From positions 1 to 64,000 of the forward strand of contig JBBECS010000036.1 of the NCBI GenBank assembly GCA_040881685.1: a stretch of DNA of 64,000 nt, read 5' to 3'. Source of the stretch: Acidimicrobiia bacterium. GTDB taxonomy: Bacteria > Actinomycetota > Acidimicrobiia > IMCC26256 > PALSA-555. This document shows positions 18,792-26,168 of this stretch, piece by piece (within the stretch, counting starts at the first letter, position 1; every line of letters begins with the position of its first letter). Position numbers and translations under genes: made by a program. The notes below the pieces were generated by a model. The model saw only the letters and a program-made list of their open reading frames with translations. It did no database searches and was not told the DNA's origin.

Positions 18792-20036
18792 ATGAGGATC
18801 AGCAGAACCCGACGTCATCGCTGTTCAACCGCCGTGCTCGGTATCGCATTGGCCGGGATCAGCATCGGGGCATCGAGCACGGGTGCGGGCACCGAGATCG
18901 TGTCGTTCCGCAAGGTGGACGACGGTGCGAACACGCTCAGCGATCTGCGGGCTCGCGAGCTCAGCCTCCCGAGGCTTGGATCCGAGGACATCTGTCCAGT
19001 GCCGGCGTATCCCGAGCCCGTGGTCGACGGTGCTGGGAACGGGGTACGCGCGGGGCCGGTCGCCGCGGTCGGCATCGGCGTGAACGGCGTGTTGCCCTTC
19101 CATGCCGACAGCGCTTCTGATTCCAAATGGCTCGCGGGCAAGATCCTATGGCTCCTCGACGCCGACCTTCCGCCGCTGCTCGTGCGCGGGCGTCGGCTCG
19201 ACGGTCCTGGGAGCGTCCGCTTCCGAAACGGCGAGAGCAGCGTCTCGGGGCTTGTGCTCGACGAAGACGTGATGAGCACCGTCGGTCCCGAGTGGCGGGA
19301 CCAGCCCTCGGGACCACAGGTGAAGGAACCGGGTTGCTACGCGCTCCAGGTCGACGGTTCCGACTTCCAGTCAGTGATCGTGTTCCGTGCGATCGCGGGA
19401 GACGTCGAGACTCCCTCAAGACGCATGTTCGAACTGCGGGACCTTCGGCTCGACGCCGGTGAAGCCGTCGCGTTCGGGTTCCATCCGACGCGTGATCCGG
19501 TGACGATCGGCGTAACGGCCGATGGCCTGGAGGTCTGTCCGGCCGAGCTTGCAGACGTGTTCGACGGAGTCCAAACGGTCGGGCCGTACTGGTTCGACGT
19601 GTGCCTGCCCCTCGAGAAGGGGGTTGCCCTGGACCTGCCCACCCCGCCTGTAGCTCACATCGCGCTGCTCGTTCGCGCGAGGACCGACGCGTCGGTGCGT
19701 GTAGCGAGACTCTCCGTGACCTACGAGGCCGGCGATGAGTTCTTCCATCTGGCACCGCCTCCGCTCGATCCCGGCGAACGCAGTGCGGCACTCATCATCA
19801 CACCTTCGAGATGGGACGTCGTCGTGGCCGGTCCACCGGAGTCCGAGGCATCAGGGACCGGCGTGCGGGTCGTGGTCACGCAGCGTGGTGAGCGCGTTCG
19901 CGTGGTGAACGTCGAGAATGTCGGCCGGGACGGCGCGGGCCATGGTCCCGTCGTGCTCGGCGAGCCAGTCGTCGTCCGGATGCAGAACAAGGCGGGGCTG
20001 CGACAGCCCGTCTCTCTGGCGGTGTACTGGGTGTAA
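18792..20036 (+). CDS. Secreted protein of unknown function
   Basis: A 414-aa protein with a classical signal peptide: basic n-region (RTRRHR), hydrophobic core (STAVLGIALAGISIGAS) and a short polar stretch. The mature part is beta-rich, repeats short Val/Gly segments and ends ASLRQPVSLAVYW-like (residues QPVSLAVYWV). No enzyme motif is visible. ATG 18792 is chosen because it gives the best signal peptide; upstream GTG codons in frame are possible. It stands alone after the P450 operon. Confidence 0.6.
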   Translation: MRISRTRRHRCSTAVLGIALAGISIGASSTGAGTEIVSFRKVDDGANTLSDLRARELSLPRLGSEDICPVPAYPEPVVDGAGNGVRAGPVAAVGIGVNGVLPFHADSASDSKWLAGKILWLLDADLPPLLVRGRRLDGPGSVRFRNGESSVSGLVLDEDVMSTVGPEWRDQPSGPQVKEPGCYALQVDGSDFQSVIVFRAIAGDVETPSRRMFELRDLRLDAGEAVAFGFHPTRDPVTIGVTADGLEVCPAELADVFDGVQTVGPYWFDVCLPLEKGVALDLPTPPVAHIALLVRARTDASVRVARLSVTYEAGDEFFHLAPPPLDPGERSAALIITPSRWDVVVAGPPESEASGTGVRVVVTQRGERVRVVNVENVGRDGAGHGPVVLGEPVVVRMQNKAGLRQPVSLAVYWV

Positions 20037-20127
20037 ACGCCGAGCGAACGGTGATCCAGCCGCTTGACGGGAGCCGAACGGGACCACAGGCTGGCCCGAG
20101 TAGGGGACCACAAACGGAGGGACACCG

Positions 20128-20517
20128 ATGGCAGACGCGAACGAGCAGCTGATCCGGGACGGCTACGACGCCTTCAGCGCCGGCGACATGGAGAAGCTCG
20201 GCTCTCTGTTCAAGCCCGACATCGTGCACAGCGTGCCGGGCAACAACCAGCTGACCGGGGACTACAAGGGTATCGACGAAGTGCTCGGCCTCTACGGGAA
20301 GCTGTTCGAGATCACCGGCGGCAACATGTCGGTCGACCTCAAGAGCGTCACGGTCGACGGTGACAAGGTTGCTGCGGTGCACACGAACAAGGCGGAGCGT
20401 GACGGCAAGACGCTGAACAGCGACACCACGCTGAACTTCACGATCGACGGCGGCAAGATCGCCCGCATCGACGAAGTTCCGTCCGACCAGGCCGCCGAAG
20501 ACGCGTTCTGGGGATAG
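20128..20517 (+). CDS. SnoaL-like/NTF2-fold protein, copy 1
   Basis: A 129-aa alpha+beta cone protein of the SnoaL/NTF2 superfamily: N-terminal helices (NEQLIRDGYDAFSAGDMEKL) followed by the strands LFKPDIVHSVPGNN, GDYKGIDEVLGLYGKLFE, MSVDLKSVTVDGDKVAAVH and TTLNFTIDGGKIARI. Family members are small isomerases, cyclases or binding proteins. It has a strong RBS (GGAGGGA at 20116). It is followed by a close paralogue after 35 bp. Confidence 0.8.
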   Translation: MADANEQLIRDGYDAFSAGDMEKLGSLFKPDIVHSVPGNNQLTGDYKGIDEVLGLYGKLFEITGGNMSVDLKSVTVDGDKVAAVHTNKAERDGKTLNSDTTLNFTIDGGKIARIDEVPSDQAAEDAFWG

Positions 20518-20552
20518 AGCGCGCAGGGGCAATCAAACGGAGGGAATCCGAA

Positions 20553-20951
20553 ATGGCAAACGCCAACGAGGACCTGGTTCGGGACGGCTACGCAGCCTTC
20601 AGTGCCGGCGACATGGAGAAGCTCGGCTCGCTGTACACGGATGATTTCGTGCACAGCGTTGGTGGCAACAACCAGCTCACAGGCGACTACAAGGGTGTCC
20701 CCGCGGCCATGGGCTTCTACGGCCAGCTTTTCGAGCAGAGTGGCGGGACGTTCTCCGTCGACCTCAAGAGCGTGAAGGCCGACAGCGACAACGGCGTGGT
20801 CTCGGTGCACAGGAGCAAGGCCGAGCGCGACGGCAAGAAGCTTGACGCCGACACGACGCTCAACTTCACGGTCAAGGACGGCAAGATCGCTCGCATCGAC
20901 GAGGCCCCGTCCGACCAGGCCGCCGAGGACGACTTCTGGGGCAAGGCCTAA
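20553..20951 (+). CDS. SnoaL-like/NTF2-fold protein, copy 2
   Basis: A 132-aa paralogue of the preceding gene. The two share segments such as GYAAFSAGDMEKLGSL, NNQLTGDYKG, SVDLKSV and the C-terminal KIARIDEAPSDQAAED. Both leaders contain AAACGGAGGGA just before the start, so the duplication included the translation signals. An extra glycine/asparagine insertion (DSDNGVVS) distinguishes it. A tandem duplication allowing hetero-dimers is plausible; function unknown. Confidence 0.8.
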   Translation: MANANEDLVRDGYAAFSAGDMEKLGSLYTDDFVHSVGGNNQLTGDYKGVPAAMGFYGQLFEQSGGTFSVDLKSVKADSDNGVVSVHRSKAERDGKKLDADTTLNFTVKDGKIARIDEAPSDQAAEDDFWGKA

Positions 20952-20960
20952 CTCAAACCA

Positions 20961-21371
20961 TCACGTCGACGGCGCGCCGACCAATCGGCGCGCCGTCGCG
21001 ATGATGTCCTCGTTCGACGAGCCGGGTGGGAACACGTCAACGCCTCGCTCGGCGAGTCGCTTCGCCGCCCAGGGCGGCACCGTGCCGCCTGCGAACACCG
21101 GTACATCGCCCGCGACCTCGCGCACCCGGTCGAGGACGCGCTCCACTACCTCAACCCGCCCGCCCACGTTGAGGCCCACCAGCTGGACGTCCTCGTCGCG
21201 CGCCGCGGCTGCGATCTGATCGGCCGTGGCCATGCCTACGTTCACCACTTCGAACCCGACGTCGCGGAGGATCCGAGCCACGACCATCACGCCTCGCCAA
21301 TGACCGTCGAGGCTCGTCTTGGCGAGCAGCACCCGAGCCGGACGGCTCGAGCCACCCGGCGCCGCGGTCAC
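20961..21371 (-). CDS. B12-binding subunit of a split acyl-CoA mutase
   Basis: A 136-aa cobalamin-binding domain with the base-off signature SLDGHWRG (DxHxxG, His as lower cobalt ligand), followed by GLNVGGRVEVVERV and GGTVPPWAAKRLAERGVDVFPPG, as in the small subunits of archaeal-type methylmalonyl- and isobutyryl-CoA mutases. The GTG start at 21371 overlaps the large-subunit stop (GTGA), so the subunits are made together. Confidence 0.87.
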   Translation of the reverse strand: MTAAPGGSSRPARVLLAKTSLDGHWRGVMVVARILRDVGFEVVNVGMATADQIAAAARDEDVQLVGLNVGGRVEVVERVLDRVREVAGDVPVFAGGTVPPWAAKRLAERGVDVFPPGSSNEDIIATARRLVGAPST

Positions 21372-23032
21372 AGCTGAACCGGAACCTTCCAGCTCCCGAA
21401 CGCCTCGCGGTACACCGCGCCCACCTCGCCGATGGTCACATCCGCGTCGAGCGCGTCGAGCATCAACGGGATCACGTTGTCGTCGGCTCGACAAGCCGCC
21501 TCGAGCGCACGCAGCGCGTCGCCGGCCGCCGCCTCGTGACGCTCGCGCCGCACGCCGGCGACCCGATCCATCCCTCGGTCCCATGCGTCGGAGCCACCAG
21601 CGAACCCGTCGATCTCCCAGGGCGTCGCGTCGTCGGTGTGGATGTCCACGCCCACGATCGAGCCGGAACGCATGCTCTCTGCTATCTGGTTGTCGGCGGC
21701 GCGCTGGAGTAGCCAGCCATCGTCGATCGACTCGATGAAGCCGCCCCGCGCCTGGACCTCCTCGAAGAACTCCCAGGCGCGCGTCTCCAGCGCCTCGGTG
21801 AGCGACTCCACGAAGTACGACCCACCCAGCGGGTCAGCCACGTCCACCAGCCCGCCGCACTCCTCCTGGAGGATCTGCTGGATGCGGATCGACATCTGGT
21901 GCGCGTGGTCCGAGGGGATGGAGATCGCCTCGTCGTAGCCCGAAACGCCGAGCGACTGCACGCCGCCGAGACCAGCCGCGAGCGCCATCAACGTGCCGCG
22001 AACGAGGTTGTTCAGCGGCTGCTGGTAGGTCATCGCCGACCCCGCGGTCACCACGTGGATGCGCAGCGCAAGTGCCTTCTCATCGGTCACGCCGTACCGC
22101 TGCGAGAGCAGGTCGTGCCACATCTTGCGAGCCGCGCGGAGCTTGGCGATGTCCTCGAAGAACGCCATTGACGTACGGAAGCTCACGCCGCCGATCCCGC
22201 GGGCGAACCCGTCGATGACCAGCCCGCGATCGCGCACCGCGTCGAGGTACTCGACCGCGTTGGCCATCACCGCCCCGAGCTCCTCGTGCGCGACGAGCCC
22301 CGAGTCAGCACCGTTGTAACCCGCGACCGACACCGGTACCCATCGGGGCATGCGCTCGGTGCAGAACTCGATGAGATCGCGGTTGAGGCGCAACCCCTCG
22401 CGTGGCGGGATCTGGTCCTTGGTGAGACAACCCACGTAGGTGAGGAAGAAGTCGCTCTGGCCGGTCCCGGCGAGCTTCGTGAAGTCGACGCCCCGCCGCT
22501 TCGCCGCCACCCAGTACGACCCGAGGCACCACGGTGCGGCCTGCACCACGCCGGCGCCCGGGTGGGCGTACGTCTGCTCGATCGGAAGCCCGTCGATCGC
22601 TACCTGCACGTCGCGCGCGCTCAGGAGGACCGAGCCGGTCTGCCCGACGTCTTCGCGCCGGGCGTCGACCTCGGGATGGTCGGGGTCGTAGAGGTGGTCG
22701 TTCGTGACCCGGTCCCGCTTCATGATGAAACCGGTCTCGCCCTGCTCGAGCAGGAACCGCAACCGTTGGTTCAGTTCTTCAGGGCTGCCGTATCCGCTGA
22801 GCTGAAAGATGCGCCACGGCTTCCCGCGGTACATCTGCAGGTATGCGCCCCGAACGAACGGCGCTTCACCGGGCGGCGCGGCGCGAGCGCCGTGGTCGGC
22901 CGGGAGGTCGTCAGGTCCGTAGACGGGTCGGAGCGGGATCCCCGACGGTGTCGTCGGCTCGTCCGCCTTGCTGGGTCGACTCCGCTGTGCCCTCCCGGCC
23001 GTCCGGCCAGGGCTCCGCTTCGTCTCCGCCAT
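21368..23032 (-). CDS. Divergent B12-dependent acyl-CoA mutase, large subunit
   Basis: A 554-aa methylmalonyl-CoA-mutase-family TIM barrel with the B12 domain on a separate gene. Fold markers are clear: WRIFQLSGYGSPEELNQRLRFLLEQGETG, KLAGTGQSDFFLTY, FFEDIAKLRAARKMW, NNLVRGTLMALAAGLGGVQSLGVSGYDEAISIPSDHAHQ. The active site differs from characterised members: GYHxxEAG, with the catalytic His, is GYNGADSG (Asn240), the FDLPTxxGYDSD strand reads KRDRVTNDHLYDPD, and the RQYAGF Tyr is Leu. The first about 20 residues (TKRSPGRTAGRAQRSRP) come from a palindromic repeat shared with the amidohydrolase at 23915. No MeaB-like chaperone is adjacent. The substrate cannot be assigned. Confidence 0.82.
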   Translation of the reverse strand: MAETKRSPGRTAGRAQRSRPSKADEPTTPSGIPLRPVYGPDDLPADHGARAAPPGEAPFVRGAYLQMYRGKPWRIFQLSGYGSPEELNQRLRFLLEQGETGFIMKRDRVTNDHLYDPDHPEVDARREDVGQTGSVLLSARDVQVAIDGLPIEQTYAHPGAGVVQAAPWCLGSYWVAAKRRGVDFTKLAGTGQSDFFLTYVGCLTKDQIPPREGLRLNRDLIEFCTERMPRWVPVSVAGYNGADSGLVAHEELGAVMANAVEYLDAVRDRGLVIDGFARGIGGVSFRTSMAFFEDIAKLRAARKMWHDLLSQRYGVTDEKALALRIHVVTAGSAMTYQQPLNNLVRGTLMALAAGLGGVQSLGVSGYDEAISIPSDHAHQMSIRIQQILQEECGGLVDVADPLGGSYFVESLTEALETRAWEFFEEVQARGGFIESIDDGWLLQRAADNQIAESMRSGSIVGVDIHTDDATPWEIDGFAGGSDAWDRGMDRVAGVRRERHEAAAGDALRALEAACRADDNVIPLMLDALDADVTIGEVGAVYREAFGSWKVPVQL

Positions 23033-23822
23033 CGCGTCCCTTTCCGTCCCCCTGGACACCGTCGCGCCCCTCGAAGCGGGGGGAGCGCTTCTCCACGAAG
23101 GCCCGTGCGCCCTCGATCATGTCGTACGAGCCGATCGCCTGCGTGAGCAGCGCCATCCCGTGCATGTACGCGTCGCGGTGCTGGTTCCAGAGCGTGTTGG
23201 ACGACACCTTGGTGATCTCGAGGTACCGGGGGCTCAACGCCAGCAGCTCCTCGGCCCACTTCAGGACCTCGGCCTCAAGCTGGTCATCGGGCACCACCGC
23301 GTTGATGAGACCAAGGTCCTTGGCTTCGTGGGCGCTGTATCGCCGGCACAGGAACGCGATCTCCTTCGCACGCTTCTCACCCACGGAGTGCGTGAGGAAG
23401 TTGGCACCGCCGAAGACGGGGGAGCTGCCGACGCGGGGCCCGGTCTGACCGAACGTGGCGCTCTCGGCTGCGATCGCGAGGTCGCAGGAGACCACGAGCT
23501 CGTTGCCACCGCCCGCGGCGACGCCGTTGACGGCCGCGATCACCGGGCGCGGGCTCGAGCGGATGGCCTCGAACAGCTCGAGCGAGCAGCGGAAGAGCTT
23601 GCGGAGCTCATCGGGTTCGGGGTCGGCCAGCTCGGCGAGGTAGCCACCGGCGCAGAATCCTCGACCCGAGCCGGTGATCACGATCACACCGGCATCGGTC
23701 GACGCGTCGACCAGTCGGCGCAGCTCGTCGCCCATCATCCGGTCGTACGCATTGAGACGCTCGGGGTGATCGAGCACCAACCAGGCGACCTCGCCCCGCC
23801 GCTCGGCCCGGACGTCGGCCAT
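22911..23822 (-). CDS. MenB-like enoyl-CoA hydratase/ring hydrolase family protein
   Basis: A 303-aa crotonase-fold protein closest by eye to the DHNA-CoA synthase / 2-ketocyclohexanecarboxyl-CoA hydrolase branch: NELVVSCDLAIAAESATFGQTGPRVGS, then GEKRAKEIAFLCRRYSAHEAKDLGLINAVVP and a C-terminal AFVEKRSPRFEGR. The family normally ends there. Here the frame runs on about 45 residues through a palindromic repeat and overlaps the mutase gene by 122 bp. The start ATG is 18 bp from a 20-bp palindrome. Operon order (hydratase, mutase, B12 subunit) suggests the three act on one CoA ester. Confidence 0.8.
   Translation of the reverse strand: MADVRAERRGEVAWLVLDHPERLNAYDRMMGDELRRLVDASTDAGVIVITGSGRGFCAGGYLAELADPEPDELRKLFRCSLELFEAIRSSPRPVIAAVNGVAAGGGNELVVSCDLAIAAESATFGQTGPRVGSSPVFGGANFLTHSVGEKRAKEIAFLCRRYSAHEAKDLGLINAVVPDDQLEAEVLKWAEELLALSPRYLEITKVSSNTLWNQHRDAYMHGMALLTQAIGSYDMIEGARAFVEKRSPRFEGRDGVQGDGKGRDGGDEAEPWPDGREGTAESTQQGGRADDTVGDPAPTRLRT
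22973..23026 (-). repeat. Type-2 palindromic repeat, copy A
   Basis: 54 bp beginning GAGACGAAGCGGAG on the minus strand, containing the imperfect palindrome CCTGGCCGGACGGCCGGGAGG and ending GTCGACCC. It is 50/54 identical by hand count to copy B (23924-23977). It is read in two frames here: as the N-terminus of the mutase and as the C-terminal tail of the overlapping hydratase. Confidence 0.8.
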
Positions 23823-23839
23823 CAGGCGACCGCTATGAT

Positions 23840-23859
23840 CGTCAACACTGGCGTTGACG
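23840..23859. promoter_or_regulatory. Palindromic operator, site 1 of 4
   Basis: CGTCAAC, six bases, GTTGACG: perfect 7-bp arms. It lies in the 92-bp divergent region between the hydratase-mutase operon (start 23822) and the amidohydrolase (start 23915). The same 20-bp pattern occurs at 37418, 62446 and 63847. It probably binds a dimeric TetR/GntR-type repressor. Confidence 0.7.
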
Positions 23860-23914
23860 ATACCAGCGGGCCTCGCGACACGGCAATGCTTCGGCCACAT
23901 CGGGGGATTGGTCC

Positions 23915-25072
23915 ATGGCGAAGGAGACGAAGCGGAGTCCTGGCCGGACGGCCGGGAGGCCGGAGCGGAGTCGACCCGTGCAGAAGGAACGGATCATCTC
24001 AGCCGACTCGCATGTGACGATCCGTGACGCCGCGGTCCTCGAGCACCTTCCCGCGAAGCACCACGACGCGTACCGCGCCGGCAAGCTCGCTGCACTGCGC
24101 AAGTTCGTCGGTGATGAGGCCGAGAAGATGATCGAGTCCGACCAGCTCGGGCTCGACGACGACGAAGAGCAGCACCGCTGGGAGTCGGCCGGCCGCCCCG
24201 GCGCGTTCGACCCGCACGCACGCCTCGTCGATATGGACACCGACCAGGTCGACGCCGAGATCCTGTACACGGATTCGTGGGCGGGTGCCGCGTTCTACGA
24301 GATGCCCAATGGTGGTTGGCTCGCCGGCTTCCAAGCGTTCAACTCGGCGGCCATCGACTTCGCCTCGGTCGATCCCGAGCGCCTGCTTCCCGTGTACATC
24401 ATCCCGATCGCCGACATCGACGAGGCGGTGAAGGAGGTGCAGCGTGTCGCCAACGAGGGTGCCCGCGCCGCGCACCTGCCGCTGTACCCGATGGACCTCG
24501 GGTTTCCCGGCTATTGGGACGAGACCTACGACCCGCTGTGGTCGGTGCTTTCCGAGGTGGGCATGCCGGTGAGCCAGCACGTGGCGAGCAACGCGTACCT
24601 CGCCACGTTGCGCGCCGCCGACCCCACGCCGATGCGGGGCGTGATGCACGCGCTGCCCAACATCTTCATGGCCGAGTCGATCGGTTTCTGGATCGTCGCC
24701 GGCATCCTCGAGCGGTTCCCGAGGCTCAAGGTTGTGATGGTCGAGGCCGGCCTCGGTTGGCTCCCGTACTGGCTGGCGCGCCTTGACCGCATGATGACCA
24801 AGCACGGCTGGGACCACTTCGACATGTTGAAGGAGAAGCCGAGCGTCTACTGGCACCGCCAGATGGCCGCCACGTTCGAGGAGGACGAGCTCGGCATGGA
24901 GCTCCGCGAGCTCATCGGCGTCGAGAACATGATGTGGGCGACCGACTACCCGCACCCCGACAGCACCTGGCCGCACTCGCAGGACGTCATCCACACGCAC
25001 TTCGACGGCCTGCCACTCGACGAGACCCGCCTCATGATCGGCGGCAACGCCGCCCGCCTCTACAACCTCTAG
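23915..25072 (+). CDS. Amidohydrolase-2 family protein with repeat-derived N-terminus
   Basis: A 385-aa metal-dependent hydrolase/decarboxylase-like TIM barrel (ACMSD/amidohydrolase-2 type). Metal-site regions are IISADSHVT (about residues 26-34), a central His (MPVSQHVASN) and a late Asp (MWATDYPHPDSTWPHS). Related proteins in this window start within a few residues of SADSHV; this one carries about 22 extra residues (KETKRSPGRTAGRPERSRP) supplied by repeat copy B. An RBS-like GGGGGA precedes the ATG. It is divergent from the hydratase-mutase operon and shares the operator at 23840. Confidence 0.83.
   Translation: MAKETKRSPGRTAGRPERSRPVQKERIISADSHVTIRDAAVLEHLPAKHHDAYRAGKLAALRKFVGDEAEKMIESDQLGLDDDEEQHRWESAGRPGAFDPHARLVDMDTDQVDAEILYTDSWAGAAFYEMPNGGWLAGFQAFNSAAIDFASVDPERLLPVYIIPIADIDEAVKEVQRVANEGARAAHLPLYPMDLGFPGYWDETYDPLWSVLSEVGMPVSQHVASNAYLATLRAADPTPMRGVMHALPNIFMAESIGFWIVAGILERFPRLKVVMVEAGLGWLPYWLARLDRMMTKHGWDHFDMLKEKPSVYWHRQMAATFEEDELGMELRELIGVENMMWATDYPHPDSTWPHSQDVIHTHFDGLPLDETRLMIGGNAARLYNL
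23924..23977 (+). repeat. Type-2 palindromic repeat, copy B
   Basis: 54 bp, 50/54 identical to copy A by hand alignment, starting three codons after the ATG of the amidohydrolase and read in the same frame as in the mutase (TKRSPGRTAGR then RSRP). Copies A and B lie about 900 bp apart on opposite strands. Confidence 0.8.
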
Positions 25073-26031
25073 CGAAACTCGGGAATGACCTGTTGCGCGA
25101 ACAACGTCAGCGTCTCGTGCGACGGGTAATCCGACGGCCAGATCACGATCGCTCGGCACCCGGCGTCGACGTACCGCTGGATCCGGTCGCAGACCTGTTC
25201 GGGCGTGCCGACGAGGTTGGCGTCGCGCCAGTCGTCGGGCGCGCCGCCCCAGATGTCGAGCGAGCCCGCCTCTTCGATCGCGGCCGTCGACTCCCTCACC
25301 AGCGCGTCGTGCTGCCACGACTTGACGATGGTCTCGGGGTCGCGCCCGACGTCACGACAGTGCCGGGCGAGCACCTCGCACTTGTGGGCGAACTCCTCGG
25401 GGGTCCCACCGAAGTTGGAGCAGTCAGCCCGTTCGGCGACGATGCGCAGCGTGCGGCGCTCGCCGGCGCCGCCGATCCAGATCGGCGGGTGGGGCTGTTG
25501 GAGCGGCTTGGGGTCGCACTGCGCGCTGGCCACTCGGTAGTAGGCGCCGTCGTACGTGGCGTCGGCCTCCGTCCACATCGCCCGGACGACGTCGACAGCC
25601 TCGGCCAGCCGGTCGAGGCGCTCGCGGGCGGTGGGGAAGTCGTAGCCATACGCCCGCAGCTCGCGCTCGTCCCACCCGGCACCGAGACCGAAGTCAAGGC
25701 GGCCACCGCTGATCACGTCGAGCGTCGCCGCCATCTTGGCGACGAGCGCGGGGTGACGGACGAGGTTGCAGGCGACCATGTGCCCGAGTCGCACACGGTT
25801 GGTGTGTTGCGAGAGCGCACCGAGCGCGGCCCACGACTCGAACACGGTCTCGTGCGCAGGCTCGGGCACGTTGTGGAGGTGGTCGTACACCCACACCGAG
25901 TCGTAGCCCATCTCTTCGGCGCGCTGCGCGGCCGCAATGGTCGCCAGCCACTTGGTCTCGGGCAGGGGGATGTCTCGCAGCTCCATGCGCCGGCCGATGG
26001 GGAGGATCAGGCCGAACGACACCCCTGTCAC
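25069..26031 (-). CDS. LLM-class F420-dependent oxidoreductase
   Basis: A 320-aa luciferase-like TIM-barrel enzyme: SFGLILPIGRR, EEMGYDSVWVYDHLHNVPEP, TNRVRLGHMVACNLVRHPALVAKMAATLDVISGGRLDFGLGAGWDERELRAYG and PPIWIGGAGERRTLRIVAE are typical of the F420-binding group. GTG 26031 is preferred since it gives VTGVSFGLILP; an ATG at 26085 would add 18 residues encoded by GC-rich repeat-like DNA. It is convergent with the amidohydrolase, the two stops overlapping by 3 bp. Confidence 0.83.
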   Translation of the reverse strand: MTGVSFGLILPIGRRMELRDIPLPETKWLATIAAAQRAEEMGYDSVWVYDHLHNVPEPAHETVFESWAALGALSQHTNRVRLGHMVACNLVRHPALVAKMAATLDVISGGRLDFGLGAGWDERELRAYGYDFPTARERLDRLAEAVDVVRAMWTEADATYDGAYYRVASAQCDPKPLQQPHPPIWIGGAGERRTLRIVAERADCSNFGGTPEEFAHKCEVLARHCRDVGRDPETIVKSWQHDALVRESTAAIEEAGSLDIWGGAPDDWRDANLVGTPEQVCDRIQRYVDAGCRAIVIWPSDYPSHETLTLFAQQVIPEFR

Positions 26032-26093
26032 GGCGGACAACCTATTTCCCACTCTCGGCCCTTCGGGTCGGGCCGTTCGGGCCACGGCTGGCT

Positions 26094-26116
26094 GCGCCGC
26101 AGGGTACCTGCGGCGC
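26094..26116. repeat. GC-rich hairpin, type-1-like
   Basis: Perfect 10-bp inverted repeat GCGCCGCAGG / CCTGCGGCGC around GTA. It has the size and GGGTA core of the type-1 repeats but lacks the CAGCGAGCG tail. It lies between divergent genes, upstream of the acyl-CoA dehydrogenase at 26169. Confidence 0.6.
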
Positions 26117-26168
26117 CGACGCCCGCCTCTGGCTCGTGCACCGTCAAGCCGAGCTGAGGCACGCAGAG

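Noticed and set aside
23840-23859. KstR/KstR2-type steroid operator
   Set aside because: The arms CGTCAAC / GTTGACG with a 6-bp spacer do not match the KstR pattern (AAC-N2-GTT core with flanking T/A) or the KstR2 pattern, so a different regulator is more likely.
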